In this document: positions 39,199-51,900 of the stretch, in pieces
How positions within the stretch are numbered: the first letter of the stretch is position 1
How the letters are laid out: the number at the start of each line of letters is the position of its first letter
NCBI GenBank assembly: GCA_002964805.2
Contig: PUDQ02000018.1
Location: 124,001-188,000, forward strand
Direction: 5' to 3'
Origin: Trametes villosa
Taxonomy: Eukaryota > Basidiomycota > Agaricomycetes > Polyporales > Polyporaceae
Length of the DNA: 64,000 bases
Notes under the pieces: generated by a model
Databases searched by the model: none
The model's input: the letters and a program-made list of their open reading frames with translations, nothing else
What the model was told of the DNA's origin: nothing
Made by a program: the position numbers and the translations under genes

Positions 39199-42100
39199 GA
39201 ATGAGGGTGAGTATATGCTGCAGCGGGAAAGGAGAGGAGCTCCCTGCTTCCAGCCGGCAGGGACGAGTGAAAGGCAAGAGACGCGAAGAAGCGCCCATGA
39301 ACGCGTTTGTGGCGGTGGCGAGACGCGTCGTTCACGTGACCGAGTTCTCACGACAAGCGCCGTCGCCCGGAAACTTGGCCGAACGTCGCGAGGGGAGGGT
39401 TCGCAAAGTACTCTTTCTTGGTCATGTACTGCTACTATGCGTATACCAGTGGATCCGCTCTTTGACATAAGCCTGCATGATCTCTCGGGGGCCACTATGG
39501 ATCTGTGAACAGTCGTGTTGTATTTATAGTTCAGCCTGTGCGGCAAAGTCAAGGTCAGTCATTCCAAGTCAAACCTCTAATTCTGGGAAACATGCTCACA
39601 CTTACCGGTATCCTAGGGCGAGTTTGTAATGCGGCGCTGAACTGTGGTGGCCGTACGTGCTACTCCTCGAGAGCTTTATTACCCCTGTTGTAGCCCGCAA
39701 AATGCATGCTCTGGAAAGGCTTCGGCATCATGCACGCCTGCGGGACATACTCCAAGATACATCATTCAGCTACCGTGGCGTACGTCGAGTCTCTGACTAC
39801 CTTCTATACCGTGTTCACTTACGATGAGCCCTGGAATGCCGGCGTATCCGTTTCTGCGCAGGTCGCGTCCGCCCCGGGCCCGCTCGTGGCGGAGTACTAC
39901 TACACACCGACGTCATTCGTACCCCAGTCCCACACAACGTCCAGAGGGTCGGATACGTCAGGTGTGCATGGTGGCGACCGCAAAACGTACGCTTGCCAAG
40001 GTCACACTGCTCGCATCCGCACATACGCCTAAACACAAGACGTGCCCCGGTCTAAGTACCGGCCCACAATGCCTGCTGCTGACATCTTCCCAGCCCCGAC
40101 AACGGCGTATTCGCCCAATTCTACCATCTTGCCCAGGGACGATTTGCCTTTCCCCGCACGCTTGACACGACGCATCGGCTCCGATAGCCTCGACGACACG
40201 GACGATGCCTTCCCTCCCGAAGGCCAGCTCCGTGTCTGTCCACAGGGCAACCTCCTGTCCGCCACCACCGCAATCCGACACCGGTACCCCGCCACCTGCG
40301 GATCCGAGCGAAGGCTCCAACATGGCCGTCCCCGATACCAGACTAGAGGCCTCAGGCTGCAAAGCCTGAATGATAGACAGAACGGACGGCGCCACCGTGA
40401 TGCATAACCGCGTTGCGCACGCTACGCCGCCTACACGCAATTAACGGCACGAATCAACCCATACCGAGGCAAAGCCTTCCACGGTGACGCGCCTTCGCGC
40501 CATCAACGCTTTTGCGCGCGGCGTTCAGCAATCTGAATCTCTCATCGCCTGGCAGAGTTCTGACAGAACGGTCGACGGAGCGCTCAGCCATTCGCGCCTG
40601 TGATCAGAACTTAGAAGCAGAAGCATCCCAGCGACCGGCAGCAAGCCAGCGGCCGACGACAACCAAATTCGCAGTCACTCGTCCTCGGCTCGCGCGATTT
40701 CAAAGCCGCTTTGACAAAGTCCGCTTGGGAGCCAGCCTCGGCCTCTCGCACAGAGGCGCGCGTCCGCGGGAGTCGCGACGGTCTCCCGGTGCGCGCGCGC
40801 CGCTATCCCGAGTCGCCCCCCTTCGCTGAGATTCAGCATTGTGCGCGCGGATCTCCTGGGTCTGCGTAACTTGTGCGCGCCGCGCTTCGCGCTCAGAGGG
40901 GGCCAGATGAGATGCGCACAGTACCCGGGCACGCCGTGACGCTGTGCCCGGGCGGCGTAAACGCGGTGACGCGACTGTTGGTCCAAGTTCGTCCTCCTCT
41001 CGCTATCGCGTCGCCGGCGAAGGTTCAGTGTTCTGTCCTCGGGCTCCCCGCGCGCATCTGGTAGCAACTGCGCAGGAAGCTTCAGCACATGCACGAGCGC
41101 CTGCACGTAGGCGTCTGCTGTATCCATGGTGCGAAGATCCCTCCGTCAGCGCCCCTCTGCTCATCCTGTGGAGGCACGACTGACCGCTCTGGAAATGCAG
41201 CCCCCACGCCACGGCGGCACGGCGGTTTATCAGGACGCCGCCAGTGCGCAATATACGGCCAGAAGCCGCCCCGCCTCGCGTTCAGGCCCACACAAGCGCG
41301 CTCGACACCACCACCACAACCGCTCACGTACTCGCGTACGCCCCACGCCCGCCCGGCCTCGCTCGCGCACACGCGCGCGTTCCACTAACGCCGCCGCCCC
41401 TGAGGAGACCTGCACGCCCGCTCCCACTCCCTGCGGGTGCAGAGGGGCGCGCGGGCGGGCGCGGGGTCGCGTGGCCGCCCGGTGCGCCAATCCGCGCCTT
41501 CGCGCGCTCCCATGTGCAGGAGGTGAGATCCGCCTGCCCTGCGCGGGATCTGCGTGCCGGGGAGGAAGGCGCCTCTGGGGAGGGGGCTATCGATCTGAGG
41601 GCGACCGTGACCGGGCGGCGGGCGGGAAGGTTTGAACGTTCTCTGCGCACGGTCATCTATCACGCCCTTGGGGGCGGTACTGGGTCCGGCGAATTGAGTG
41701 GTACGTACGCGTTCTCCCAGCCGTGATGTGGGACGCCGCATGGAGGTGGCCTCGCGCTCGCGCTACCGAGCCCGTGAAACCCTGTCGTGCGCCGGCTGGT
41801 CAGTCTGGCGATACCTAAAGTGAAGTCCAAAGTTCGCCGTCGCTCTTGGCCTCAGTCGCCGTTGATCTCGTATATTCTCGTCTCGGCGTCCACGCATCCA
41901 CCGTGGAATCTGACGGCGCAGGCCTGTATACACAAATGCACAGACTCTCGCAGCATGCGGTCCGCCGATGGCGCCATCCTGCAATGTAGGTCCCTATGTC
42001 CCCGCCGGCGACCAAAGCGGCCCGCGCTCGTTATGCGCATGAGCACACCGCGCCCGCAATTCCGCATGCCGCACGGTGCTGGGATGAATGTTCCCAGCGC

Positions 42101-43379
42101 CGGGCGCCCCGCCTTTGTGGGTCCCCCGGCGGCGTGTGCCACCACCGCCAGTCGCTGCAGTGATCGAGTGAACGATCGATCGGCGGGCCTGGCTCGTCGA
42201 CGGTCCACCCCCTGGGGCCTGGGGGCGTTCGTATGACTCGGATACCGTACATACGGGCGTCGCGAGATCGTTCACGCAGAGTGTGTATGAATACATACGT
42301 ACATCTGCATACGATCCAGGGTGCGCACCGTCCGAGCCCATCTTCTGCGGCTGATACATATGACGCTACGCGGGCGGGCATTCCCCTCCCGACCTGGGGC
42401 TTCGCCTTCGTGCGCGTCCCGAGGGCGCAAGCGACGTCTTCATGCCGGTCGTTGGGCTTCTGGGGCGGTGTCCGAAGGATTCGTGCGCGGTGGTGCCTGC
42501 TGGGCCCTGGGCGCAGCATGCTCGTGTTTCGTGGATTCCCAGCGGTCGCCGTGAAAGATTCTGTCCGGAGGGATCAGCACGAGCCTGGGCATCATAATCA
42601 TTGAGCAGACATTTTCATTTTCATTTACATTTTCGTCGGTGTGCAACTCAGCTGTCAGGCCTTCAAAGCTTCAAGATCATATGTACCGCGTCCACATACC
42701 CGACGTGCAGCGACGAGCCGTCCGACCGGAGATAGGACACGAGGCAGAGCCGGGGAGGGAGCGAGGAAGGGGACGTCGGGCCGTTCGCCTGCTACAGAAG
42801 AGAAGGCGAAGGCGAAGACGAAGACGAGGACGGCTAACCGTCCGGAAGAGAAGACACTGGACAGGCGTCATCGCACGAGCCGGCTGGGAACTCTGAACTG
42901 GAGACCAGAAACACGGGCTGGCGGCCGGGAGCCGGCGGTGAGAGTGTTGGTTGGAGGGTAGTTTCTATGCGGCGGTATACGTATAAACAAAAGCCTGAAA
43001 CTGGGTACTGAGCAGCGGGCAACAGGGAGCGGGGCGAGACGCGGCGACAGCAAACCGACAGACGGACAGACGAGCAGAGAGAGAGAGGGAGCAGAGACCG
43101 GAGCAGCGGGACATGGGACATGAGACATGAGAGTCGTGAGGGGGGCGGGTGGACGTAAGTACAGGGGTATTGATGTACACGGTATTTCGTAGACGCATGA
43201 TGACACGGAGAATGAGACAGAGACCCAACCCAGAGCGCACGGGGAACCACACAAACCACATGCGGCGCTGCCGGGTGGCAAAGTGCACCTCCGCGCGTTC
43301 GGGCGATGCGTGGGGCACTTGGCCAGTAGCAGACTCCGCCGTTGCTTTACCTGACCGGGTGGACGGGGCGGGGCGGTGT
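39199..43379. other. Gene-poor GC-rich stretch of about 4.2 kb
   Basis: No convincing gene was found. Frames at 39.7-40.4 kb and 41.1-41.7 kb are open on several strands at once, as expected in GC-rich DNA, and show no domain. Purine-rich simple sequence occurs at about 42740-42850 and 43010-43150. Confidence 0.45.
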
Positions 43380-45148
43380 TTACGAGCTCGACTTGCGCAG
43401 GATGACCATGAGCCCGTCCGAATGCGCCGAGAATATCGCGTCCACGATGAGGTCGTTCTCCGAGCGCGCGGGCGTGCGCGGCGGGCGCATCATCCCCCGC
43501 TCCCGGTCGCGATCCCGGTCCCGGTCCCGGTCGCGTTCCCTCTCGGGCTCGCGGGCGCGATCTCGGTCACGATATCCTGCGCCGGAAGAGGTCGGATAAT
43601 GCAGGTGCGAGCGGGCATCGCGAGTGCGCGAATGCGAGTGTGAGTGCGAGGAATGCGATGAGTGTGAATGGGACGAGTGCGAGTGTGGGTCCGCGTGGTT
43701 ATGGCTATGCGCGTGCGAGCCGTTGCGGTGGCGTGAGGGCACCGGGTCTGGGTGGCGGATACTGTTGGGAGATCAGCGTCGTGCGTCGGCGGATCTACAC
43801 GCTAAGGCGGGAAGGAGGCAGGTGAAGAGGGCACCACAAAGGTGGCGTATGTCCGGCCCTCGGCTAGTCGGGTACGGCCCACTGACCATCGACACGGGCC
43901 GCAGGGCCAACTCCTGACCCGCCCCTCCCGCCCCAGCCTAATATATGCTACCCAGAAAAAAGCCAAGTAATCACCCACCTCGAATCGCGCCCATTCACGA
44001 TCACGGTAAATTTCCCGAACCCAAACCCGCCGTCGCTCGGCTGCCCGCGCTCATTCACGCCCCAGCCCTTGATGACGTCGATCCAGCTCCGCACGAGGTC
44101 CTCGTCCTTACGCGCGACAAAGTCGAAGAAGCTGCGGCCCATACACGTCGTCGTCGCGAGCAGGCTGTCGTTGCTGCAGTAGAGGATGCCGCAGTTCACG
44201 CTGAAGCGATCTAGGATGAGCGCCGTGCGCACGCTCTGCTCCGGCAGCGGGTCGAAAGTTATCGCGCGCGCGCGCTCCCGCCGCGGGCTCCCGCTGCGCG
44301 ACGGCGGCACTGGGCATGGCGGCATCGGGTTCGGGTCGTTCCACCGCTGTACATATGCGAGCGTGTGTGAGCGGGGATGGGAATGGGAGCTAGGGAAGAA
44401 GCACGGGCGGGCACGCGTGATGCGTGGCGCGCGAATCGCGCACTCACCCTGAACTCTAGATCCTTCGCGGTGGGCGTGATGATTTTGACCTCCTGCGCGG
44501 TCGACGCGTTGTGCATCGCCTTGGGGCCCGGCGCAGCGAACGAGACGCTCCCGACGAGCACGTTTTGGCACACCGTGCGCGACTGCCAACAAAGGGGGTA
44601 GGCGCGGTCAGTTCGGCGCGCTGCGGAGCGGGAAGGGATAGGACGCGCTTAGCGCGGCGGGAGAAGAGACGTACGATGCCGCAGAGGATGTAGCCCTTGT
44701 ACGGGTCCTTGTGCCGCATGCGGAGGTACGCGAGCACGGCCGCCTGGTCCTGCGAGATGGTGGTGTAATGCAGCTCCTTCACCTCGGAGAATTCGTCCGG
44801 GTGGACGAGGTTGAGGGAGGAGGTGCCGATCAGCTCGTGCGGTTCATAGCCTGCGCGGTAAAGTGTGAGCGATTGGGTGGCGGGTGTAATAAGGTGAGAG
44901 ACGCCGAACCGAGGAGGTCGTAGACCGATTCGGAGCAGTACACCCAGTTGGCCTGGAGAAGGCAAACGGGAGGGGTGAGGATCTGAGGGCGGGGAGACGG
45001 GCGTCAGGAATAGGCGCGCTCACGTCTTCGGTGAAGTCGACGATTCCGACTGGGTGGAAACGGGCAATCAGGTGAGGATGCGCAGAACGCGAGCATGATG
45101 GTGATAGGACGCACTGAAGGAGACGCAGGCCGGCGAGGAGGAATCCAT
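43380..45148 (-). CDS. PAS-domain protein, basidiomycete type
   Basis: About 390 residues from six or seven exons. It starts MDSSSPACVSF at 45148 and joins into VDFTED, WVYCSESVYDLLGYEPHELIG and LVHPDEFSEV, a PAS fold. A second PAS-like segment has ILDRFSVNCGILYCSND and RSFFDFVARKDEDLV. PAS folds sense ligands or redox state or bind partners. The flavin Cys motif of LOV photoreceptors (GRNCRFLQ-like) is absent, so it is not a classic white-collar photoreceptor. The last exon codes for a His/Ser-repeat tract and then a run of alternating Arg and Asp residues, encoded by a CGGTCC-type simple repeat near 43500-43560. The cell role is unknown; a signalling or transcription-linked role is inference. 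Confidence 0.82.
43500..43570. repeat. Hexanucleotide-type coding microsatellite
   Basis: A near-perfect run of CGGTCC/CGGTCG units within the last exon of the PAS protein. On the minus strand it encodes alternating Arg-Asp and Arg-Glu residues. Length variation here would change the tail without shifting the frame. Confidence 0.75.
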
Positions 45149-46084
45149 GGGGAGTGGTCGGGCAGAGGAGGGACGTCAGACGGGGAGGGTGGCGAGAGGG
45201 AAGAAGAGTCAAGACTGGGCAGGGGGACGATGGTGGGGATGGGTGGTGTATTTCTAGAAGAGAGAGGCGTCCGGTAGGTCGTGGCAGGATGCGCTACGCG
45301 TGTGACCTGGGTGGGTCGCGTCTGACGGGCGCCCGGGAGAGGTGCGGGGGATCGAAGGCAGGACGGCCGGCAGGACAGCTGCGGAGGGGCAGGCGGGGGA
45401 GAGGGCGAGATGGGAGAGGGTAAGGAAGAGGACGAGGGCGCGGGGAGAGAAGAGAGAGGGAGCGGCCGGGCTGAGTCTAAACGGGAATCAGAGTGCTCGA
45501 GTGGTCGACGAGGGCAAGGTCACACGGCAAGCATACTCCCTTTCCGGGACCCCTGACAGGCCCCCGGAATTAACAGGACAGCTACGCTGTCTTGTAATTT
45601 CCGAAACGCTGCCATCGCTGCGGGAATATTATATGTCTACACAATGTCGCGACTTCAGACCGGCGGATAGGGAATGTAGCATTCGCTCTGTTGCGGAAGA
45701 GTGGCGGAATGCCTGTGGAATCCACGATGCCGCGGGATGTCGCGGTACAAAGAAGCTTATTGACACCAAAAGGGAATGCATTGTTCCGGGCGGATTCCAG
45801 AGGTAGTGGAAGCGGCCGCGAATACAAACTGTCTAGTCTAGAGGAAATAGAGATGTCAAAGCACTTGGAATGCTCGTGCCATGACTGATTCCGCGACCCC
45901 TGGCAGCGGGCGGACATCGCGAGTGGCGTACATATTTCATAGCTCACGGAATCGACCTGGTATAATGGATGTCATTACCATTCCACGAGCGCTCTGGAAG
46001 GTAATATTCCGGGGGGTCTGACATTCTTGCGGAACACGTGCGGAATCCACAATGTCGCGACTTGTGGAATTTTGCCTGTCAGAG

Positions 46085-46290
46085 GAGGAAAAGGAGCTCC
46101 TGGGAGCGCCCAGGAGCTCCCGGTAGCTCCCAGGTGCGCCGAGGGGCCCCTCGCCGCGCCGCAGAGCTCTCTTTCGCGCCAAGGGGCCCCTTGGTGCGGA
46201 AGAGAGCCCCTGGGTGCAGCCGTGAGCTCGTGGACGCGCGTGGAAGCTCCCGACGCGCCTGTGGGCTCGCTGGTCGCGCCGGAGAGCGCA
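46085..46290. repeat. Degenerate GAGCTC-rich minisatellite
   Basis: About 200 bases of imperfect units, roughly 25-30 bp each, carrying GAGCTC or GGGCCCC cores separated by GCGCC strings. Many units are near-palindromic, so the DNA could fold into hairpins. Confidence 0.6.
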
Positions 46291-46972
46291 CCTTCGAGGA
46301 GACGTGCAAGGCCCGATGCACTGTGTTCACATTCCCAAGAGTGTCGCGTACGAGACTTCCCGACCTCGCGCGACGGTGAGTACTGGCACGCCTCGGCGGA
46401 TCCAATCTCTTTGCTAAATGACGCGGCAGTGGGGCGAGCGGGAGGCCCGCCGCACGCGATTCCGTGCCGGCGCCCATGAAACGGCTTGAAAGCGAGCAGA
46501 TTACTCCGACGCGGGTCGCGGTAGACTCACAGAGTATGCGTTGCAAGCCGCTGGAAGGCGCGGCGCGGCCTCGGGGACATCTGTGAGGTTCGTCTCCCCG
46601 TGCCCGGTACACATTACTCCCGGCTCTCAGACGTCGGCGGGCGGCTCAGACGTCGTATCGGGCGGTCGTGCGCTATATTCAGGGTATTAACGCTACAGGC
46701 GGGCAATGAGTAAGGGAGGATCGCGTGTAAGAGCGCGGTTTCTCGGTGCTCAGTGTCTGGAATCTCGACGCCGTCAACGCAGTTCGACGACGGACGCCCT
46801 GAGAACGCACCAAATGCATGCCCAACGCTGAGGGCACTGTCTGGCGCCGCACAGCGGTGGGGCATCGCCGGGGAGAGGGCAGGGGACGGAGGGGAGGTCA
46901 AGGGACGGAGGGGAGGTGGTCGGCGGCGGGCCGTGCAGCCGACCGTCTTCCGGGCGCGAGACGTCGACGGCG

Positions 46973-47383
46973 GCCGTGCGCGAGCAGTGACGGTGCCGTC
47001 CAGGCACGGCAGACGTATCTTCGCCGCGCTGGAGGTGGGCGGTCAGATGTGCAGGCTGTGAGAGAAGAGGAGAGGCGCACCTATGCGCGACCGCGCGAGT
47101 GCCGCAGTGCGCCGTGTCGCGCCGCTCGCCTCCGGCTGCCCGCCCGTACCGTGCGCGTCCTCCGTCTGCGGGATCTCCGTGGCCTGCTGTGGGCGCGTGC
47201 GAGCGTGGTTGTGCGCGTTTGCGCGAGCAAGTACCCTGCCAGACGGGCGTGGTGAGCCGCGGCGAAGTTGGGAGGCGCTGCAAACTTACGTGCCAGCGCG
47301 CAGTGCGGCCTCGACGCAGCCGCACAGAGATGGCGCACACCGCCCGTCCGTTTACGGGGAAAGGAGCGAGGGAATAGGGCGGA
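46973..47383 (+). repeat. 410-bp direct repeat, copy 1
   Basis: Nearly identical to 47498-47904, about 521-525 bases downstream. Only a few substitutions and one small gap were seen (for example TCCTCCGTC against TCCGCCGTC), so the duplication is recent or kept alike by conversion. Confidence 0.9.
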
Positions 47384-47497
47384 CGGGTGTTGGCGAGCCG
47401 CGTGTCGATGTGCAGCCGGCGGGCGGCACCAGTCGAGCTATCCGAGCCCGTTCGTCGAGGGCGGCACCGCGCGCGGCGAGTAGTCGCGACGACGAGA

Positions 47498-47904
47498 GCC
47501 GTGCGCGAGCAGTGACCCGTCCAGGCACGGCAGACGTATCTTCGCCGCGCTGGAGGTGGGCGGTCAGATGTGCAGGCTGTGAGAGAAGAGGAGAGGCGCA
47601 CCTATGCGCGACCGCGCGAGTGCCGCAGTGCGCCGTGTCGCGCCGCTCGCCTCCGGCTGCCCGCCCGTACCGTGCGCGTCCGCCGTCTGCGGGATCTCCG
47701 TGGCTTGCTGTGGGCGCGTGCGAGCGTGGTTGTGCGCGTTTGCGCGAGCAAGTACCCTGTCAGACGGGCGTGGTGAGCCGCGGCGAAGTTGGGAGGCGCC
47801 GCAAACTTACGTGCCAGCGCGCAGTGCGGCCTCGACGCAGCCGCACAGAGATGGCGCACACCGCCTGTCCGTTTACGGGGAAAGGAGCGAGGGAATAGGG
47901 CGGA
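47498..47904 (+). repeat. 410-bp direct repeat, copy 2
   Basis: Second copy of the repeat at 46973-47383, separated from it by about 114 bases of unrelated sequence. Confidence 0.9.
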
Positions 47905-48440
47905 GGGGGGCGCGCAGCGCGCCGGATATTCCGCTCGAACGGCATGCGGGGCAGCTCCGTGCGCGCCGGGACGGCGCCTCCGCGCGGGGCGGGGGAGAAT
48001 GAGCAGGAAGCCCGTGAGAGGGGTCTGAGGGATTCGGAGGGGTGCGCGCGGGCAACCCATGAGACTGTGCGTCGGCCGTGCATTGCGCGCTACGTAACGG
48101 GTAGATGGGGCGGCCACGCATGATGTATTCACGTAGGTAGCGTCGCCGGCGGTGCATACTTGGCGGAGCGCCGAAACCATGCGCGCCGAAGAGCTCTGTG
48201 ATGGTTGCGACCAGAGTCCGTCCCGCGCGGAGCTGTAGGCTGTAGCGTCAGGAGTGCGCGTTTCGTCCTCAGCGGAGAGTGCGCGCGACGCACCGAGCCA
48301 GGATCTCCGCTGACGCACATCGCATCGGGGGCATGCGGGTACGCGTCATGCACTCTCTCTAGCATGCCGTCTATGCTCTGCTCTTACTGGTCACGCCGCG
48401 CAGAGCGCTAGCAGCCTTATCGGGTAGCTACCGCGGCCAC

Positions 48441-48885
48441 AAGATGTCCTCGCCTTCGCGGATTCATGGGCAGAACCAGGCCTCCAGCGTACGCCGCGCC
48501 GCGAGCGTTGAGTGGCCCCCTCTCATGCAGACTACGCTCGCGGAGCGTACGGATAGTCGTTACAGCTGTAGCGCAGCTTTATTCACGCGCCTCACGTCTC
48601 GCCCGCCGCGCCCGTAGCTCTCAAACAGCGCGGGGCGCTACTTGGGAGCTCTTGCGCGCACAGCATGTTCCCCGCCTTCACGGATTCTCCCGCACAGCAA
48701 AACCTCCAACGCGCGTCGCGCCGCGAGCGCTGAGCGGCCCTCTCCTGCAGACCACGCTCGCGGAGCGCAAGGATAGCTGTTGCACGTCTCATGCAGCCCT
48801 ACCCCCGCGCCTCGCGCCTTGCGCTCCGCGAGAGCGCGCATAGCTCTCAAACAGCGCGACGCGCTGCTAGGGAGCTCTCGCATCG
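48441..48885 (+). repeat. Tandem pair of diverged 220-bp units
   Basis: Units of about 48441-48657 and 48662-48885 share strings such as GCCGCGAGCG, CGCTCGCGGAGCG and TAGCTCTCAAACAGCGCG in the same order. Divergence is clearly higher than in the 410-bp pair. Confidence 0.7.
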
Positions 48886-48999
48886 CCCGCGTGCGCTCTC
48901 ACTTGTACAGCAAGACTCACCAGAAGAGGGCGCGGTACGTGCTCATTTCGTTGACGAACCGACCGGTTCCGTGACACCGCGCACGCCGGGTGTACTCAC

Positions 49000-51900
49000 T
49001 CGAATGCAATGTCGATATTGGGAGAACTCTGTCCTATCCCGTCTACGGTACGGCCCTCCCCGGAATCCTAGCTCTGTGTGGGCATATCAGCTAACAGGAC
49101 TGCTACCGAATTGCATGCACGCACCCTGTCCAGTGATCTCACCACGACACACTCCTTGTCAACACCGTCTGGCGTATAGGTGAAGGATGCGAAGTGCGAG
49201 ACAACATCGCGCAAGTGGACGACGTGAACGTCTGCTTCGAGTGTGTTGTAGACGAGGTGAGTGTTGAGGTCGGGGAATTGGCGGTAGGGATCATGTACGG
49301 CGTGGTCCGTTGATAGTGAGCTGTATGCCTTTACAGCGAGGAACGGCTGTACAAGCAGTTTGTCGTCAGGCCCGGCGCGCTGGTGGTAGAAGATCTCGGT
49401 GATTCGGCCCGCAACGACGGCGCCGGATGAAGAGCGAAATGTGATCGAGGAGTCGCGCGACCCAGGAACGTACGCCGCGAGCCTGATACCGTCGTGATCT
49501 ATAGAGGTGACCGGATGGCCGACAGGAGCAAGGCGGGCGTGTGCCCCAGCTGTATTGGAGTCGACGTCGTACATGGAGAGGAATGGTGTGGGCGTGGATG
49601 CATTGATTCGCTCCAGGAGCTGAGCGTAGACCTGCCGCGAGAGTTTGACCTCCCGCTTGCGGTCATATGTGAAGGGGTCGGGGTCGTCTTCAGAGCGGGC
49701 AGAGAGGATGTCGGTCATGCGCGTGCCACGGATGCGATCGCGGAACGCTGTGTCGAAGGCGTCGGTCATAGCGTCGAACTCCTGACCCGTAGGCCAGTCC
49801 GTGGCGCGCATGAGCCAACGTAGGGCGGATCCAATGTACCACGACCGAATGAATGTCCCCGGCATATCCTCTAGCAGTGACGCTGTCAGTATTATGGTGA
49901 TCCGAAAGCGCTCGAGACTCACCTGCTTTGGAGTTGGTGTTCATGCGCTGCAAGATGCCGTTATACCGTTCGAAGGGGAAGGACCACCAGCCATGGACGG
50001 GGCCGAAGCTCTCTAGATAGCGGCGAAGGTGGAGGGAGAGATGGTGGTTCGGTACGAGCTTGCGGTCGAAGAGCGTTCGGAGGCCTCGAAGGTACTTCTC
50101 CATGTGGTAGTCGTACAGCGCAGCGCGCTGCGGGCTCATAGACCTGCGAGTTGCCAAATCCACAGCGGTCACGAGATGAACGAAGTTCTTCAATACTTCG
50201 CGCTGCTCGCGCGTTGCGTCCTTTGAGCCCCAGAGTCGTCCAAGGGTAATCACCAGATTAACCATGGACACTGTGCGCCATTGATCAGCCTTCAGTTTAC
50301 CGTGGGCCGCGCTACCGAAGTTAGAGGGCGCCTTCTCCATCCAGGAGGGGAGTACAGTCGCCGCAATGTCCTCGCGGACCTTCTCGAGGACGTCGCTGTC
50401 GAAGATATCATAGCGTGATACCTCCTTGGGGCGCTCGTCGGATGGAAGGCGAAAGCGTGTCGCCGCATCGTTGAGGACGGGAGGGAGGCGCAATGTTCTC
50501 GGATCGTTCTTTTGAGCCTAGGTCCAGTGGAATGGGTATCAGCGATTAGGGCGCAGAGAGTTCAGTCCAGGATAACGTACCCAATCGAGCAACGCATCTG
50601 CGATCGTCTGGCGAGTAGGAGGAGTGCTCGTCTCGCCGATGATATTGTTCCATCGCGCGACCGCTGACAAGTAATCTCTGCGCGTGTTGGCGAGCTTCTT
50701 GCGCGCACCGGCGCAGGTAGCAGCATAGACGCTCTCGAGGTGCTCTTGTTGCTCGCCTGGCGTGTGTAAGGCGCCCTTTTGCGCCGAACCCGCCGGCGAC
50801 TTGCCCTCGGCGACGTCGACACCCCATACCTGCCTGCAGTGATGATGGATCTCGCCCAGGAACAGATTGTGCATGACATCAAGGACAGCGTAGCGGGTGG
50901 GATCCCAGTATGGGAGACGAAGAAGCTCCGACCATCTTATACCGTGCTCTACGAAGATGGAGTCTCGGTCGCCCTCGGTTTGTGCCTCCATCCACTGGCT
51001 GGCGATATCGAGGTGCTCTCCCCATGTCCTAGGGGTGGGCCAGGTGGAACGATCCAAGTTGTTGATGTCGGAGAGCGTGATGGGGCAGAAGGAGCAGAAG
51101 TTCTTCGCGGAATGCGATGCGAAACCGGCCGTTTTGCGCAGAGCGGGGAGGTCGCAGACGAGAGGGATCATAGCAGCACGTACATGGCGCCCGCCGGACC
51201 TCAGGGCCGTCTTCAAGACGTAGACCCCTGGGTTCCAGAGCTCCAGCAGTTCGTCGATGAGGGGCCGCAGCAGCTCGTTAAGCTGATCGAGACGGGGCTC
51301 CTTCGGGCCGGGTATGATCCCCGCGAGGTAGATGTTCTCGGGACGGTAGCGTATTTGAGGAGGGAGGTTGAGACAAGCGAGGTAAATCGCGCCGATCGAG
51401 TGGGACTTGCCTGCTTTCCGATTGCCGTAGGGGTTGAACCAGTCTATGAACAGGCTGAAAACGAGGTGTACTGCGCCGTCGTGCTGAACCGAGAAGAGGG
51501 TCTGGCCATCCGGACCTACAAACTGGCGGATTGTGGGCGAGTCCATGATGTCGCTACACCTGTCTGGGTCAGGTATACGTTCCCAGGACGCCAGGATTGC
51601 CTCCTCGATCCCCGGCCTCCCCAGGAATTCCGCGAGCCATGACTTGAGTTTGCGGTAGACGAAGGTCCTGATTGCGCGGTCGACGATCTCCGATGGCTCG
51701 CCCTTCTTCTTCGACTTGACGGTCCGCGTTTTGACGAGCCTCTTGTTACAGATCGGCCTCCCCCTTTCCTCGTCGCCGTGAGTGCACCTCCGAGGGAAAG
51801 GGTGTTTCGACTTCGGATCGGGGAGGTAAATCGCGAAACATCTCGTGCAGCAAGCATACGAGACGATCTCGGGCTCAACTTGCAGCCGGCTCAAGACCGT

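Larger units (their letters stand above)
45149..49067. other. Gene-free repeat-rich stretch of about 3.9 kb
   Basis: No gene is supported. It holds a degenerate minisatellite (46.08-46.29 kb), a 410-bp direct repeat pair (46.97-47.90 kb) and a 220-bp tandem pair (48.44-48.89 kb). Long open frames on all strands in 46.8-48.3 kb are products of high GC and are mirrored in both repeat copies. Confidence 0.6.

Noticed and set aside
39706..40440. Frames on both strands at 39.7-40.4 kb
   Set aside because: No start context, no splice-supported extension and no domain.
41126..41741. Overlapping Arg/Pro/Ala-rich frames at 41.1-41.7 kb
   Set aside because: Multiple frames open at once in GC-rich DNA, no conserved motif.
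43380..45148. White-collar type blue-light receptor
   Set aside because: A PAS fold is present, but the LOV flavin-binding Cys motif and a GATA zinc finger were not seen.
46774..48318. Long frames across the 410-bp repeats
   Set aside because: The same peptides appear in both repeat copies and on both strands; this reflects the repeat and GC content, not genes.
46085..48885. CRISPR-like array
   Set aside because: Repeats are long, adjacent and imperfect without unique spacers of constant length, and the genome is eukaryotic.
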